From: JANWYT01 sp034437555
GTDB lineage: Bacteria > Chloroflexota > Anaerolineae > Aggregatilineales > Phototrophicaceae
DNA length: 64,000 bases
Direction: 5' to 3'
NCBI GenBank assembly: GCA_034437555.1
Contig: DAOTTQ010000013.1
Coordinates: 62,001-126,000, forward strand
Of the stretch, positions 1-8,100 are shown piece after piece. Every line of letters begins with the position of its first letter. Position 1 is the first letter of the stretch. Made by a program: the position numbers and the translations under genes. Below the pieces are notes generated by a model that saw nothing but the letters and a program-made list of their open reading frames with translations, did no database searches and was not told where the DNA came from.

Positions 1-1306
1 CCGTGATGTAGTCCTTCATCGATGTATACACGGGCAGGGGCGTAAATGTGGGCTTTTCGGGCGAATAATCGGGTTCTACCATGCGGAAATAGTAAAACGA
101 TTGCCCCTGTTCAAAGGGGTCGGGGCGCGTGAAAAACCAGTAAAACACCCCACCCACCCATGACCATTCTTCTTGGGCGCGCTGATAAAGTTCGGGTGTA
201 AAGCGTGCCGATTCTTCTTGGGTGGATAGCCCAAAGCGGTCATAGTCTGCAATTTGGTCGGGGGGCAATTCTGCCGAAAGCACGGCATTAAACGATGCTT
301 CACTTAGCCAGATGGGCTTATGAGCATCACCGTTTGCCACCATAATGGCGCGGTAGTAGGTATGGCGTGCTACGTTCACGGTGGTGGGGCGCAATCGGCG
401 GTCGGTTGCGCCACTAAATAACCCGTAGGCTTGCGCTGCCAGTACATCAAAGCACGCCCCCGCGCCATTGTCATACATGGTTTGTAAGTAGGCAATGTCT
501 TGATAACCCTGATAACCATCCAATGAAATGGTGGGCGCAATGGCAGCACTAATCACAACAATCTCGGGGTCGATGGCTTTAAGGGCAGTATACGTTTGGC
601 AGAGCATGTCGGTATAAGCCACTGGGTTTGCAAATTGTTCACCCCATTCGGGATAGATATTGGGTTCATTCCAAATTTGATAGTGTGTGATGCGCCCCTT
701 ATAACGCTCTGCGACGGCAACCGCATAATTGACGAAATCACGCACATCATCGGGAGGGGCAAATGTGCCTTTGCTTTCGGGGCTATTTGCCCAGTCCGGT
801 GGGTTGCTTAGGCGTACCATCATCTTAAAGCCGTACTCGTCTACAAGGTCAACGATGCGGTCGTATTTTTCCCATGCGTCAATGGTATCGGGGATGCCAT
901 CGCCGTTGTAATCGTTGCGAGAATCGGTAAATTGCCCGCGTCCATCAATTTCTAAATCTTCCCAAGTGAACTCTTGCCGTAGCCACGTAAACCCGCCTTC
1001 TTTAATCATCTCTAGCATGGCGCGGAGCTTGGGTTCTTCTACTTCTTTTTGTAGAAAAACGTTAATGCCATAGGGTGGGCTGTCTTTGTGCTGAATGGGC
1101 GCAGAGGCTTGGGTATTAAGCGGGGCGCGAAGCACATTACCCCCCAGTTCTACCATGCCTCTTAGTTGCCCAAATGGGCTTTCTTCGCCTGTTTGGCTAC
1201 GAAAGAACTGCCACGCCAGCCCCCGATTCGCAAGGTCTAGCGCAAGCAACGCTCCCAAGCCCAAAAACGCAATAATGCCATACAGCAAGGTTCTCTTGGC
1301 TATCAT
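1..1306 (-). CDS. Glycoside hydrolase-like protein (C-terminus cut by window edge)
   Basis: Reading the minus strand from an ATG at 1306 gives an open frame that runs off the left edge, so the C-terminus is missing. The first 25 residues form a hydrophobic signal or anchor segment, so the catalytic part is probably outside the membrane. Residues about 80-340 resemble the (beta/alpha)8 clan GH-A barrel: a WNEPN motif near residue 211 fits the acid/base Glu, and a PIWLSEAS motif near residue 330 fits a second catalytic Glu. An Asp-rich stretch near residue 130 (DYNGDGIPD) looks like a calcium-binding dockerin-like loop. It starts 10 bp downstream of the 4-TM gene, so the two are probably co-transcribed. 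The fold class is well supported; the GH family (GH39- or GH5-like) and substrate are inference. Confidence 0.75.
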   Translation of the reverse strand, partial: MIAKRTLLYGIIAFLGLGALLALDLANRGLAWQFFRSQTGEESPFGQLRGMVELGGNVLRAPLNTQASAPIQHKDSPPYGINVFLQKEVEEPKLRAMLEMIKEGGFTWLRQEFTWEDLEIDGRGQFTDSRNDYNGDGIPDTIDAWEKYDRIVDLVDEYGFKMMVRLSNPPDWANSPESKGTFAPPDDVRDFVNYAVAVAERYKGRITHYQIWNEPNIYPEWGEQFANPVAYTDMLCQTYTALKAIDPEIVVISAAIAPTISLDGYQGYQDIAYLQTMYDNGAGACFDVLAAQAYGLFSGATDRRLRPTTVNVARHTYYRAIMVANGDAHKPIWLSEASFNAVLSAELPPDQIADYDRFGLSTQEESARFTPELYQRAQEEWSWVGGVFYWFFTRPDPFEQGQSFYYFRMVEPDYSPEKPTFTPLPVYTSMKDYIT

Positions 1307-1316
1307 GCGCTCGTAC

Positions 1317-1727
1317 CTAGCCTACCCACGCATTGCCGGGCAAGCGTGCCACGCCCACAAAAATGAGTGCCATTGTTAGCCCAATGATGAGTAACGCCCG
1401 CCAATAAAACTTGGGGTTGGGGGTGCTTTCATCGGCTTTGCGCTTCATAGAAAAGTGACCGTGTGCCACAGCTAACGCTAGCGTATTAGTAACGGCATGT
1501 TCCCAACGATAGCCTGTTTGCACGCTAACGCTAAGGTTAAGAATGAACACGAGCAAGCCCAACGCCCATTGCAAGCCAATGAGACTGCTAAAAATGGTCA
1601 TGACGCGCACCGCGAGCTTATCATAGGCTTTCTTTGCGAGTGCGCCGTATAACACATAGCCTGCCGCGCCAAGGACAGCAAGTACCACAAGCCAGCGTGT
1701 GTGTCCGTGAATTGTTTGTAAGTCCAT
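1317..1727 (-). CDS. Four-TM membrane protein with conserved histidines, function unknown
   Basis: This 136-residue protein has four hydrophobic segments (about residues 10-30, 43-66, 78-92 and 110-130). His residues sit near membrane edges: HGH at 7-9, His77 in WEHAVTN, and HGH at 89-91. Such a pattern occurs in small b-type haem membrane proteins, but no haem motif can be proven from sequence alone. The gene lies just upstream of the glycosidase-like gene in the same direction. No family is recognised with confidence, and a haem or quinone role is only a guess. Confidence 0.6.
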   Translation of the reverse strand: MDLQTIHGHTRWLVVLAVLGAAGYVLYGALAKKAYDKLAVRVMTIFSSLIGLQWALGLLVFILNLSVSVQTGYRWEHAVTNTLALAVAHGHFSMKRKADESTPNPKFYWRALLIIGLTMALIFVGVARLPGNAWVG

Positions 1728-1770
1728 CGTTCAAACATCCTTTGTGATGAGGTGGTGTCAATACACCCCT

Positions 1771-1838
1771 ATTATAAGCGCATTACTGCCCTATCCAAGA
1801 GGCATTACTGCCCCCGTTAAATGTGATATATTGCCCCT
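1771..1838. repeat. 68-bp direct repeat, copy A (duplicate of kinase gene 3' end)
   Basis: This segment matches 2504-2571 at 64 of 68 positions in the same orientation. Read on the minus strand it would encode the tail GQYITFNGGSNASWIGQ followed by a stop, nearly the same as the C-terminus of the Ser/Thr kinase ending at 2516. Here it is not attached to any gene: it begins exactly at the stop codon of the PIN toxin. Together the two copies bracket the toxin-antitoxin pair. Confidence 0.9.
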
Positions 1839-2239
1839 TACCAGATGGTTTTTATGCTAGAAAGAGCAATCTTGCTATCACGACTGATAACAGGCACACC
1901 GTAATATAAGCCCGTAGTAGCAATGATGCGGTCTGGCATCTCTGGAATTTGAATGGCATCCACTTGGCTCATCAGACGTACAATTGCCAAGTTGAGGGGG
2001 GATTCAAGAAATAAACTCGTTGGTGTGTTTAATGATTCTGCAAGCAAGCTAAACTGCGACGCAGAAATGCGCCCCCGTTCAATTAGATAAACCATTTCAG
2101 CCAATGTAATGCTAGAAAGAGCAATTTGTTGTCCCTGAAAGGCAGTTTCTTCGATAAAGTTTTTTGCTCTGGCAGATAAGCGTGCGTCGGATGCCAGATA
2201 CCAAATAAGGGCATGGGTATCTATAACCGCCGAGACCAT
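1838..2239 (-). CDS. PIN-domain ribonuclease toxin (VapC-like)
   Basis: The 133-residue product is a PIN-domain protein: Asp in AVIDTHALIWYL at the N-terminus, Glu in LAEMVYL mid-protein, and two C-terminal Asp in MPDRII and ISRDSK give the usual acidic metal-binding set. VapC toxins of this family cleave RNA when freed from their antitoxin. A longer frame begins at 2269, but the ATG at 2239 overlaps the stop of the upstream antitoxin as TAATG, the classic coupling seen in such pairs. The stop codon touches direct repeat copy A. Target RNA is unknown. Confidence 0.85.
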   Translation of the reverse strand: MVSAVIDTHALIWYLASDARLSARAKNFIEETAFQGQQIALSSITLAEMVYLIERGRISASQFSLLAESLNTPTSLFLESPLNLAIVRLMSQVDAIQIPEMPDRIIATTGLYYGVPVISRDSKIALSSIKTIW

Positions 2240-2466
2240 TAAATGTCCTCTCTGGGGAAGTTTTTCCAAGCTGTTGCTCTTGCTTCGTCTAGGTCATCCC
2301 CAGATGCGTTAACCCCAGTCCACAAGCCATAAAGTGATGTTTTAGGCTGAAGCGACTGTAAATCCTCCTCAAGCGTCGCCATCACCCGTTCTACAAGTCG
2401 AACCTTGTCAATCGGCGATAAGCCACTAACAAGCGCAATCACTTCGTCTAAACCATGTGGTTTCAT
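2239..2466 (-). CDS. Putative VapB-like antitoxin
   Basis: A 75-residue acidic protein immediately upstream of, and translationally coupled to, the PIN toxin. The N-terminal part (DEVIALVSGLSPIDKVRLVERVM) resembles the short helical addiction-module antitoxins that sit beside PIN toxins, and the ending with EAR, W and FPREDI is typical of the toxin-binding tail in that group. No DNA-binding domain is obvious by eye. Its promoter must lie in the 37 bp between 2467 and direct repeat copy B. The antitoxin assignment rests mainly on position, size and tail. Confidence 0.75.
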   Translation of the reverse strand: MKPHGLDEVIALVSGLSPIDKVRLVERVMATLEEDLQSLQPKTSLYGLWTGVNASGDDLDEARATAWKNFPREDI

Positions 2467-2503
2467 GCCTTATATCCTTATCTAACAAGCGTTGCGTATC
2501 TTT

Positions 2504-2571
2504 ATTATAAGCCCATTACTGCCCTATCCAAGAGGCATAACTGCCCCCGTTCAACGTGATATATTGCCCCT
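2504..2571. repeat. 68-bp direct repeat, copy B (functional 3' end of kinase gene)
   Basis: The copy that is in use: it holds the last codons and the stop of the Ser/Thr kinase (stop at 2516) plus 12 bp beyond. It differs from copy A (1771-1838) at four positions. The repeats are 733 bp apart start to start and enclose only the antitoxin and toxin genes. Confidence 0.9.
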
Positions 2572-4711
2572 CTGTGCCGTCAGCTGTCACCAGGTAAAGC
2601 TGGTCTTCGTCCTCTACCAGGCTGGTGGCAATGATGAACTGTGCATCGGGGCTAAAAGTGGCAGCCCATTCGCTATGAATAGAGTTATATAGCATTTGCC
2701 TGCCTGTGCCATCTGCATTCATTAACGCCACCCCACTACTACCATTAGACAGTGAGGTATACAAAATTTGCGTACCGTCTGGGCTATAGAGAGGCGAAGA
2801 ATCGCGTAGGTTGTTTCGGGTGAGTGCCGTGAGTTCGTCCATTTGGGTGTCGTAACGGGCAATTTCCCATGTAGACGAATTGTTGGCGTTTGTGCCTGTC
2901 GTAAACACAATATAGCGTCCGTCGGGGCTATAACGGGCGTGGCTTTTGCGCTCATTACTGCTGTAAACAAGCTCGGTGACGCTGGCATCTAGTTTGGTGC
3001 GATACAGGTCATATAAGCCATCATTACGCACGTCAGAGGAGTAAATAATCCACTCGCCATCAGGTGACCACGCTGGCACACGGTCAAGATAATTATTGTT
3101 TGTCAGTTGTTGTACTTGCCCGCCTAGGGTATTCATGATGTAAATTTCAAAACCGCCGTCACGGTCAGATTGGAACGCAATCCATCGCCCATCGGGCGAT
3201 GCAATGGGGTAACTGTTGTCAGAACCATCGTCTGTAAGTTGGCGTTCTTCGCCTGTTTCTAGGTTAAGCGTCACAATGTCATAGCTATTGGGGTTGGTGC
3301 CGCGTTGGTCTGTAAAGACAATCGTACCGCGCACCTCTGCCAAACGTCCCGTTAGTAGGGGGCTTTCACGTTGCCCAATGGCGGGTGTGGGCGTGTTTTG
3401 GGGTGTAGGTGTGGCGGATAGCACGATAGCGGTCATTGTTGCATCGTTGCTTTGGCGCAAAAGAAGCAAGTTGCGGGCGGATTCGCTGGTGGCATCTAGG
3501 GTTGCGTTGGGCGTGATGAAAGGCGCGTTGGTATTGGTGACAAAGGCATTTGCGTTGTCTGTAACGCTTTCTGTGCTATCTGCGGCACTTTCTGGCGCAG
3601 GGGGCAATGCCCAATTAAATACCAAAAAGGCAATCGCCCCCACAATAATCACACCCAAACAGCCAATGCCACCGCCAAGCAATAAGCCCACAAAAGGGCT
3701 GGTTTGTTTGCGTTGTGGCACACGCGCGTAAGACATATTTTGAGAGGTGTTATAGCGCGGTTGTGGGGCTTGCATATTGGGTTGGTAGGGTGGCGCGACA
3801 TTTTGCACGCTCGGCATGGGCTGGGGCGTGGCTTCTGCAGGCGTATAAGACACAGGGGCGGGCGTGGGTGCAGGTACAAAATTGGGCGTTTCTATGGCAC
3901 GCTTCACGGCTTCTAGTAGTTCATGTGCCGTTTGATAACGCTCGTTGGGGTCTTTACGCAACGCCTTCAAAATCACGTTTTCCATTGCCAACGACACATT
4001 CGGGTTAATGGCTCTGGGGTGCGGTGGGGGCGTGGTAACTTGCATCACAGCAATGCTATAGGGTGTTTCGCTCTCAAAGGGTCTGCGCCCTGTCATCATC
4101 TCAAAAAGCATCACGGCAAGGCTGTAAAGGTCGCTTCGTCCGTCTAGCTCTTTGCCTTGTGCTTGTTCGGGGGACATATAGCTGGGTGTGCCAACAACGC
4201 CCTGTGTCGTGATGGTTGCCCCTTTTGCATTGGCAAGACGCGCAATACCAAAGTCTGTGATGTATGCTCCATCGGCTTCGTCCATGAGGATATTGCTAGG
4301 CTTTAGGTCACGATGAAGCACGCCCTTGCTATGGGCATAGTCTAGTGCGGGCGCAATTTGCGACACAATACTAATGACTTTTTCGGGCTTTAACGCGCCT
4401 TCTGCCAGCAAATCATCCACACTGCCAGAGGGCATATAGCGCATGACAATATAAGGCTGTTTGTGAAACTCGCCATAGTCATACACAGGCACAATGTTTC
4501 TGTGTTCTAATTGCGAGACAATCAGCACTTCGCGGTTAAAACGCTGTAAATAAGTATCATCACTTAAAAATTGCTGGGGCAGTACCTTAAGGGCAACCTG
4601 CCTATCCATCGACTGCTGACGCGCCAAATAAACCCGCGCCATGCCCCCCTGACCAATCAACGTTTGGACTTCGTAGCCGTTTACAGCTTTGCCTATCAGT
4701 TCGTCCGTCAT
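2516..4711 (-). CDS. Membrane Ser/Thr protein kinase with C-terminal PD40/TolB-like beta-propeller
   Basis: N-terminal eukaryotic-type kinase domain (residues about 1-270) with a Gly-rich loop GQGGMARVYL, VALK lysine, HRDLKPSN catalytic loop near 130, DFG, and MSPEQ in the activation segment. A Pro/Gln-rich linker leads to one membrane helix at about 340-366, then a Thr/Pro-rich stalk, then repeats of the type SPDGRWIAFQSDRDG that form a PD40/WD40-like propeller outside the cell. This layout suggests a receptor kinase. A longer GTG start at 4738 is possible, but a TATAAT box at 4743-4748 would place the transcript start almost on it, and the family usually begins near MTDELIGK, so ATG 4711 is chosen. 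Its last codons are duplicated at 1771-1838. Confidence 0.9.
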   Translation of the reverse strand: MTDELIGKAVNGYEVQTLIGQGGMARVYLARQQSMDRQVALKVLPQQFLSDDTYLQRFNREVLIVSQLEHRNIVPVYDYGEFHKQPYIVMRYMPSGSVDDLLAEGALKPEKVISIVSQIAPALDYAHSKGVLHRDLKPSNILMDEADGAYITDFGIARLANAKGATITTQGVVGTPSYMSPEQAQGKELDGRSDLYSLAVMLFEMMTGRRPFESETPYSIAVMQVTTPPPHPRAINPNVSLAMENVILKALRKDPNERYQTAHELLEAVKRAIETPNFVPAPTPAPVSYTPAEATPQPMPSVQNVAPPYQPNMQAPQPRYNTSQNMSYARVPQRKQTSPFVGLLLGGGIGCLGVIIVGAIAFLVFNWALPPAPESAADSTESVTDNANAFVTNTNAPFITPNATLDATSESARNLLLLRQSNDATMTAIVLSATPTPQNTPTPAIGQRESPLLTGRLAEVRGTIVFTDQRGTNPNSYDIVTLNLETGEERQLTDDGSDNSYPIASPDGRWIAFQSDRDGGFEIYIMNTLGGQVQQLTNNNYLDRVPAWSPDGEWIIYSSDVRNDGLYDLYRTKLDASVTELVYSSNERKSHARYSPDGRYIVFTTGTNANNSSTWEIARYDTQMDELTALTRNNLRDSSPLYSPDGTQILYTSLSNGSSGVALMNADGTGRQMLYNSIHSEWAATFSPDAQFIIATSLVEDEDQLYLVTADGTEGQYITLNGGSYASWIGQ

Positions 4712-4742
4712 TGCCCTGCCGTTCACTGAATTTATCACGCGA

Positions 4743-4748
4743 ATTATA
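4743..4748 (-). promoter_or_regulatory. Candidate -10 box of the kinase gene
   Basis: A perfect TATAAT on the minus strand, 31 bases upstream of the chosen ATG at 4711. No good -35 is visible 16-18 bp upstream (best is TTCTTC), so this is a partial promoter match. Confidence 0.4.
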
Positions 4749-4856
4749 ACATGCTTGCTAAGGAATGAAGAACATTGGTTTTTGGACTATTGACCCACCT
4801 CTTATTTTGCGTTAGGCTATGCGCTATTCTGGCACGTATTAAGGAAATAACCCACT

Positions 4857-5807
4857 GTGGAGACAAACCCCACTGCCACTACCCAAACAACACTCTTTAC
4901 GATGGGTCTTTCGCTTTATCGGCGTACCCTTAAGCGTTTTCGCCCTGCTCATGCCCTTGTGCATTGGCTGATGAAGCACACCCTGATTCCTATTTTAGAA
5001 GCCCGTAACGGCTTTAAGACCATGCCCGATGACCCGTTTTGGTTTCGCTTAGAACTACTTACAGGACGGCATGAAAGCGAGACCGTCTCACAGATTAAAC
5101 GCTTGGTAAAGCCAAACATGACTGTTTTAGATATTGGTGGGCATGTCGGTTATTATACCCGCCTTTTAACAGGATTGGTGGGAGATGGCGGGCGAGTTGT
5201 GGCTTTTGAACCGCATCCGCGTAACCATGCCATGCTGAAGCAAAACGTGGGCAATCATCCCAGTGTAACGCTTTTACAGGTGGCATTGGCGGATAAAGAA
5301 GGCACAGCCGAACTGCACGACTATCTGATGATGTCTGCTAGTGGGTCTTTGCACTATGACGAAAGCATCCGCGATGTGCAACTTTCGACACTTAGCGACC
5401 AAGACATTGCGCCCCGTATGAAAGGCTTTAAGCCTCAAACGTTTACAGTGCGGACTGCGCCCGTAGATGCCTTACTAGAAGAATTGGGCATTATGAGCGT
5501 GGATGTGGTAAAGATGGACATTGAGGGCGCGGAAATGGGTGCGTTGCGTGGGATGCGCCGAACAATTGCGCGTTCTGTGCGTTTATCTTTAGTGATGGAA
5601 TACAATCCATTGGGCTTGCAGGCGTTTGAAAAAGATGCCGTAAACGCCCTCTCTGAAGTGCTTGCAATGGGCTTTGACCGCCTATACATTATTGAAGCCG
5701 ATAGTAGCCTTACAGACATCACCCAAAACATTACCGCCCAACAAACGCTCACAGCGCAATTGGCGCAAAATATGGGCGTGGTCAACTTACTTTTTCAGCG
5801 CGGATAA
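4857..5807 (+). CDS. FkbM family SAM-dependent methyltransferase
   Basis: The 316-residue protein has the SAM-binding motif VLDIGGHVGYY near residue 90, an acidic VVAFEPHP second strand, and the VDVVKMDIEGAE motif near 220, which is the signature of the FkbM family (O-methylation of sugars, polyketides and similar). The start is GTG with AAGGA upstream at 4841-4845; a later ATG at 4902 has no ribosome binding site. A weak promoter (TTGACC at 4790, TAGGCT at 4813) lies in the divergent gap with the kinase gene. Substrate unknown; a polysaccharide or glycolipid is a reasonable guess. Confidence 0.85.
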   Translation: METNPTATTQTTLFTMGLSLYRRTLKRFRPAHALVHWLMKHTLIPILEARNGFKTMPDDPFWFRLELLTGRHESETVSQIKRLVKPNMTVLDIGGHVGYYTRLLTGLVGDGGRVVAFEPHPRNHAMLKQNVGNHPSVTLLQVALADKEGTAELHDYLMMSASGSLHYDESIRDVQLSTLSDQDIAPRMKGFKPQTFTVRTAPVDALLEELGIMSVDVVKMDIEGAEMGALRGMRRTIARSVRLSLVMEYNPLGLQAFEKDAVNALSEVLAMGFDRLYIIEADSSLTDITQNITAQQTLTAQLAQNMGVVNLLFQRG

Positions 5808-5828
5808 GCGCAACAGGTAAACAATACA

Positions 5829-6110
5829 ATGGAAAAAAGACTGCTCCTTATCACGTATACACTTTACCCACCCGAAGCAGACATTGAAAAAATTTGGGCA
5901 ACGCTAGAACGCGCCGATAACTATGAGCTAGATGAAACGTCTTGGCTCATCTACACCGAAGAAACGCCACGTTGGTGGTACTCGCAATTAGAGCAGTACC
6001 TTTTTGAAGGGGACGAACTGACAGTGCTACAAATTCGTATTGAAGATTTTGTAACCGATATTCCCGTTCAAGAGGACATCCAACGCTGGCTTGCCTCGCG
6101 CCCTTACTAG
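5829..6110 (+). CDS. Small Cas2/SinR-like ferredoxin-fold protein, function unknown
   Basis: A 93-residue protein. The opening RLLLITYTLYPPEAD, the central ETSWLIYTEETP and the later DELTVLQI match the strand pattern of small proteins annotated as SinR-like, which share the ferredoxin-like fold of Cas2 (first strand, helix, Trp-Leu-Ile strand after a Ser/Thr, helix, strand with DEL). No cas gene or CRISPR array is near, so a CRISPR role is unlikely. It follows the FkbM gene by 21 bp. Its stop shares the palindrome CTAG (6107-6110) with the stop of the convergent gene. The fold is an inference from pattern only. Confidence 0.6.
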   Translation: MEKRLLLITYTLYPPEADIEKIWATLERADNYELDETSWLIYTEETPRWWYSQLEQYLFEGDELTVLQIRIEDFVTDIPVQEDIQRWLASRPY

Positions 6111-7000
6111 CCTTCGTCACGGGTGATGAGGGCGGTGGTTAGGCGCAAAAGTCCCCACATAATCAGCATGGGTAATACCAACGGCAATACATAGTCAATC
6201 AGCAACACTAGCCCATGGCTCGGTGGCACAAATTCGCGCCGATTGATAATGCCGTGTACAAATGGAAATTGCCCCACCAGCCACAACAGCCCAAAATAAG
6301 CAACACTCATTACTACAGAGAGCGTAATGGCAACATTGCGCTGTGGTGTGATGACCCCCACGAACACGCCAATGACCCCCACCATTAACGGCTCTAGGAT
6401 GAGACGCAAGAGCGACACGGCAATTAAGCCCGTGAGGGCAGTTGGAAAGAGCAACGGCAAGGGGTCAATCAGCCAAATAGAGCTATAGGCAGCGTAGAAA
6501 ATGGGGGGTGCTGTAAGCGCAACCGAGTAATTGACCAAAATCCAATCGTCCATCCTGCGCCACAAAGAGGCGGCAACCTTGCCAAGCAAAATTTGCTCTA
6601 GGGTCATGGGTGTGGTACGCAAGAGGTTAAGTGTGTTATTGCGCCGTTCTTCCTGCATCATATCGGCTGCGCCAATGGCAATGGTTAGCAAAATATGGGC
6701 GTAGCCTAGCACCGTAAGGGGCATGACGACCAACGAAACCATCACGGTAACAAGCGTATAATTGGCGATGTTGGGAATCAGCAGGTTTAGGATGAATACG
6801 CCTATCCACCCCAACGCAATATACAACACAGGACGCAATTCTGGGGGAAGCGTGCGCCAATATAAGCCCAAATGACGGCGCACAATGGGGTTTGTCGAGC
6901 GTGTCCAATAGGGCAAACTGTCTTCGGCGGGGGTAACGGGCGTTAGGCGAGAATGAATTTGGTTACTGCGGGATGACATAAGTTGTTCGGCTTTCTGCAT
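6107..7000 (-). CDS. ABC-2 type transporter permease-like membrane protein
   Basis: 297 residues with a polar N-terminus of about 55 residues and six to seven hydrophobic segments. The stretch EERRNNTLNLLRTTPMTLEQ followed by GK is the cytoplasmic loop typical of ABC-2 permeases (ER-x-x-GTLE-x-LL-x-TP). No ATPase gene is adjacent, so its partner must be elsewhere. Two in-frame ATGs (7000 and 6979) are both preceded by the same nine bases GAACAACT-like repeat 21 bp apart, and neither has a clear Shine-Dalgarno; the first is reported. Substrate unknown. Confidence 0.7.
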   Translation of the reverse strand: MQKAEQLMSSRSNQIHSRLTPVTPAEDSLPYWTRSTNPIVRRHLGLYWRTLPPELRPVLYIALGWIGVFILNLLIPNIANYTLVTVMVSLVVMPLTVLGYAHILLTIAIGAADMMQEERRNNTLNLLRTTPMTLEQILLGKVAASLWRRMDDWILVNYSVALTAPPIFYAAYSSIWLIDPLPLLFPTALTGLIAVSLLRLILEPLMVGVIGVFVGVITPQRNVAITLSVVMSVAYFGLLWLVGQFPFVHGIINRREFVPPSHGLVLLIDYVLPLVLPMLIMWGLLRLTTALITRDEG

Positions 7001-7014
7001 GAGTTGTTCGACAA

Positions 7015-7026
7015 TACTGTACAGTA
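7015..7026. promoter_or_regulatory. 12-bp perfect palindrome between divergent genes
   Basis: TACTGTACAGTA is a perfect palindrome 15 bp upstream of the permease start and about 100 bp upstream of the DUF368 gene. It has the form of a dimeric repressor site. The cognate regulator is not evident. Confidence 0.35.
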
Positions 7027-7126
7027 GGGCTTGCCTCTTGTAAACTCCTTGTGTTTTTGAGCGCGTTTAAGCGTCTCTCTCACCACTTTTCAATTTCACA
7101 AGATAAAACTTCAACAGGACAAAACA

Positions 7127-8089
7127 ATGAGCAGCGAACCAACAACAACAAAAGACTACTCACACCCTAAAACCGCAGGGGAGTATGCACGCATTTTCTT
7201 TAGTGGGTTTGCCATGGGTACGGCGGACATTGTGCCGGGCGTATCGGGTGGCACGATGGCGTTTATTCTTGGGATTTATAACACCCTCTTAGAAGCCATT
7301 AAATCCTTAAACGTAGAAGCCATCAAATTGGCGTTGGGTTTTAAGTTTAGCGAACTTTTTGAGCATGTGCCTGTGCGCTTTATTGTTCCTTTGGGGCTAG
7401 GGCTAAGTTCGGCGGTTTTGGCACTGTCTAATGTGCTGGGCAATTTGCTAGAAACCCAGCCCACGTTTGTGTTTGCCTTCTTTGGGGGCTTGATTATCGC
7501 GTCTATTATTGCGATTGCAATTCGGATTCAGTGGACAGTTGGCCCAATTATCTCATTTATCGTGAGTACAGTAGTTTCGTTTATTATTGTGGGCTTGCCT
7601 GCTGTAGAAAATTCCAACCATGAGCCACTCACTCTTTTTGTAAGTGGCATGATTTCGATTAGTGCCATGCTGTTACCCGGCATTAGCGGTTCTTTTATTT
7701 TGCTCATCTTGGGGCAATACAAATATGTGCTTGATTCGGTGCGTAGCCTAAATATTTTCCCCCTTGTGGTGTTTTCGTTGGGGTGTTTGGCGGGTATTCT
7801 TACTTTTTCGCGCGTTATCAGCTTCTTGCTTCGCAAATATGAAGCCCTCACCATTGCGGCTTTGTCGGGCATTATGCTGGGGTCTTTGCGTACCATTTGG
7901 GAACGTATCAGTGCAGGAAGCAGCCTGATTGCCGATTTTGGTGCGGGGCATGTGGTGTTTGCGTTGCTGATTGCTGTGGTTGGCTTTATTATTGTCAGTG
8001 TGCTAGACCACATGCAATCGGGCAATAATCCTGTGATTGCGCCCATTATCGGCAAGCGCGTTACTCCTATTACTAGCACAGAAGCCTAA
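7127..8089 (+). CDS. DUF368 family membrane protein (undecaprenyl-phosphate translocase family)
   Basis: 320 residues with eight or more hydrophobic segments. The family hallmark GTADIVPGVSGGTMA is at residues about 30-45 and a second related motif MLLPGISGSFILL is near 185, giving the internal inverted-repeat pattern of DUF368 (PopT) proteins. Members of this family have been shown to recycle undecaprenyl phosphate across the membrane for cell-wall and polysaccharide synthesis. ATG with AGGA 7 bases upstream. It precedes a phosphohexomutase by 11 bp, which fits an envelope sugar operon. Confidence 0.9.
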   Translation: MSSEPTTTKDYSHPKTAGEYARIFFSGFAMGTADIVPGVSGGTMAFILGIYNTLLEAIKSLNVEAIKLALGFKFSELFEHVPVRFIVPLGLGLSSAVLALSNVLGNLLETQPTFVFAFFGGLIIASIIAIAIRIQWTVGPIISFIVSTVVSFIIVGLPAVENSNHEPLTLFVSGMISISAMLLPGISGSFILLILGQYKYVLDSVRSLNIFPLVVFSLGCLAGILTFSRVISFLLRKYEALTIAALSGIMLGSLRTIWERISAGSSLIADFGAGHVVFALLIAVVGFIIVSVLDHMQSGNNPVIAPIIGKRVTPITSTEA

Positions 8090-8100
8090 AGGGAAATCGT

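Noticed and set aside
1771..2571. Integrase-type genomic island
   Set aside because: No integrase or recombinase gene and only two small genes between the repeats; reported as a repeat-flanked insertion instead.
5829..6110. Remnant of a CRISPR-Cas locus
   Set aside because: No cas1, other cas genes or repeats are near; the similarity is at fold level only.
7528..8079. Minus-strand 183-codon frame
   Set aside because: Antisense shadow of the DUF368 gene; composition is that of a mirrored membrane protein.
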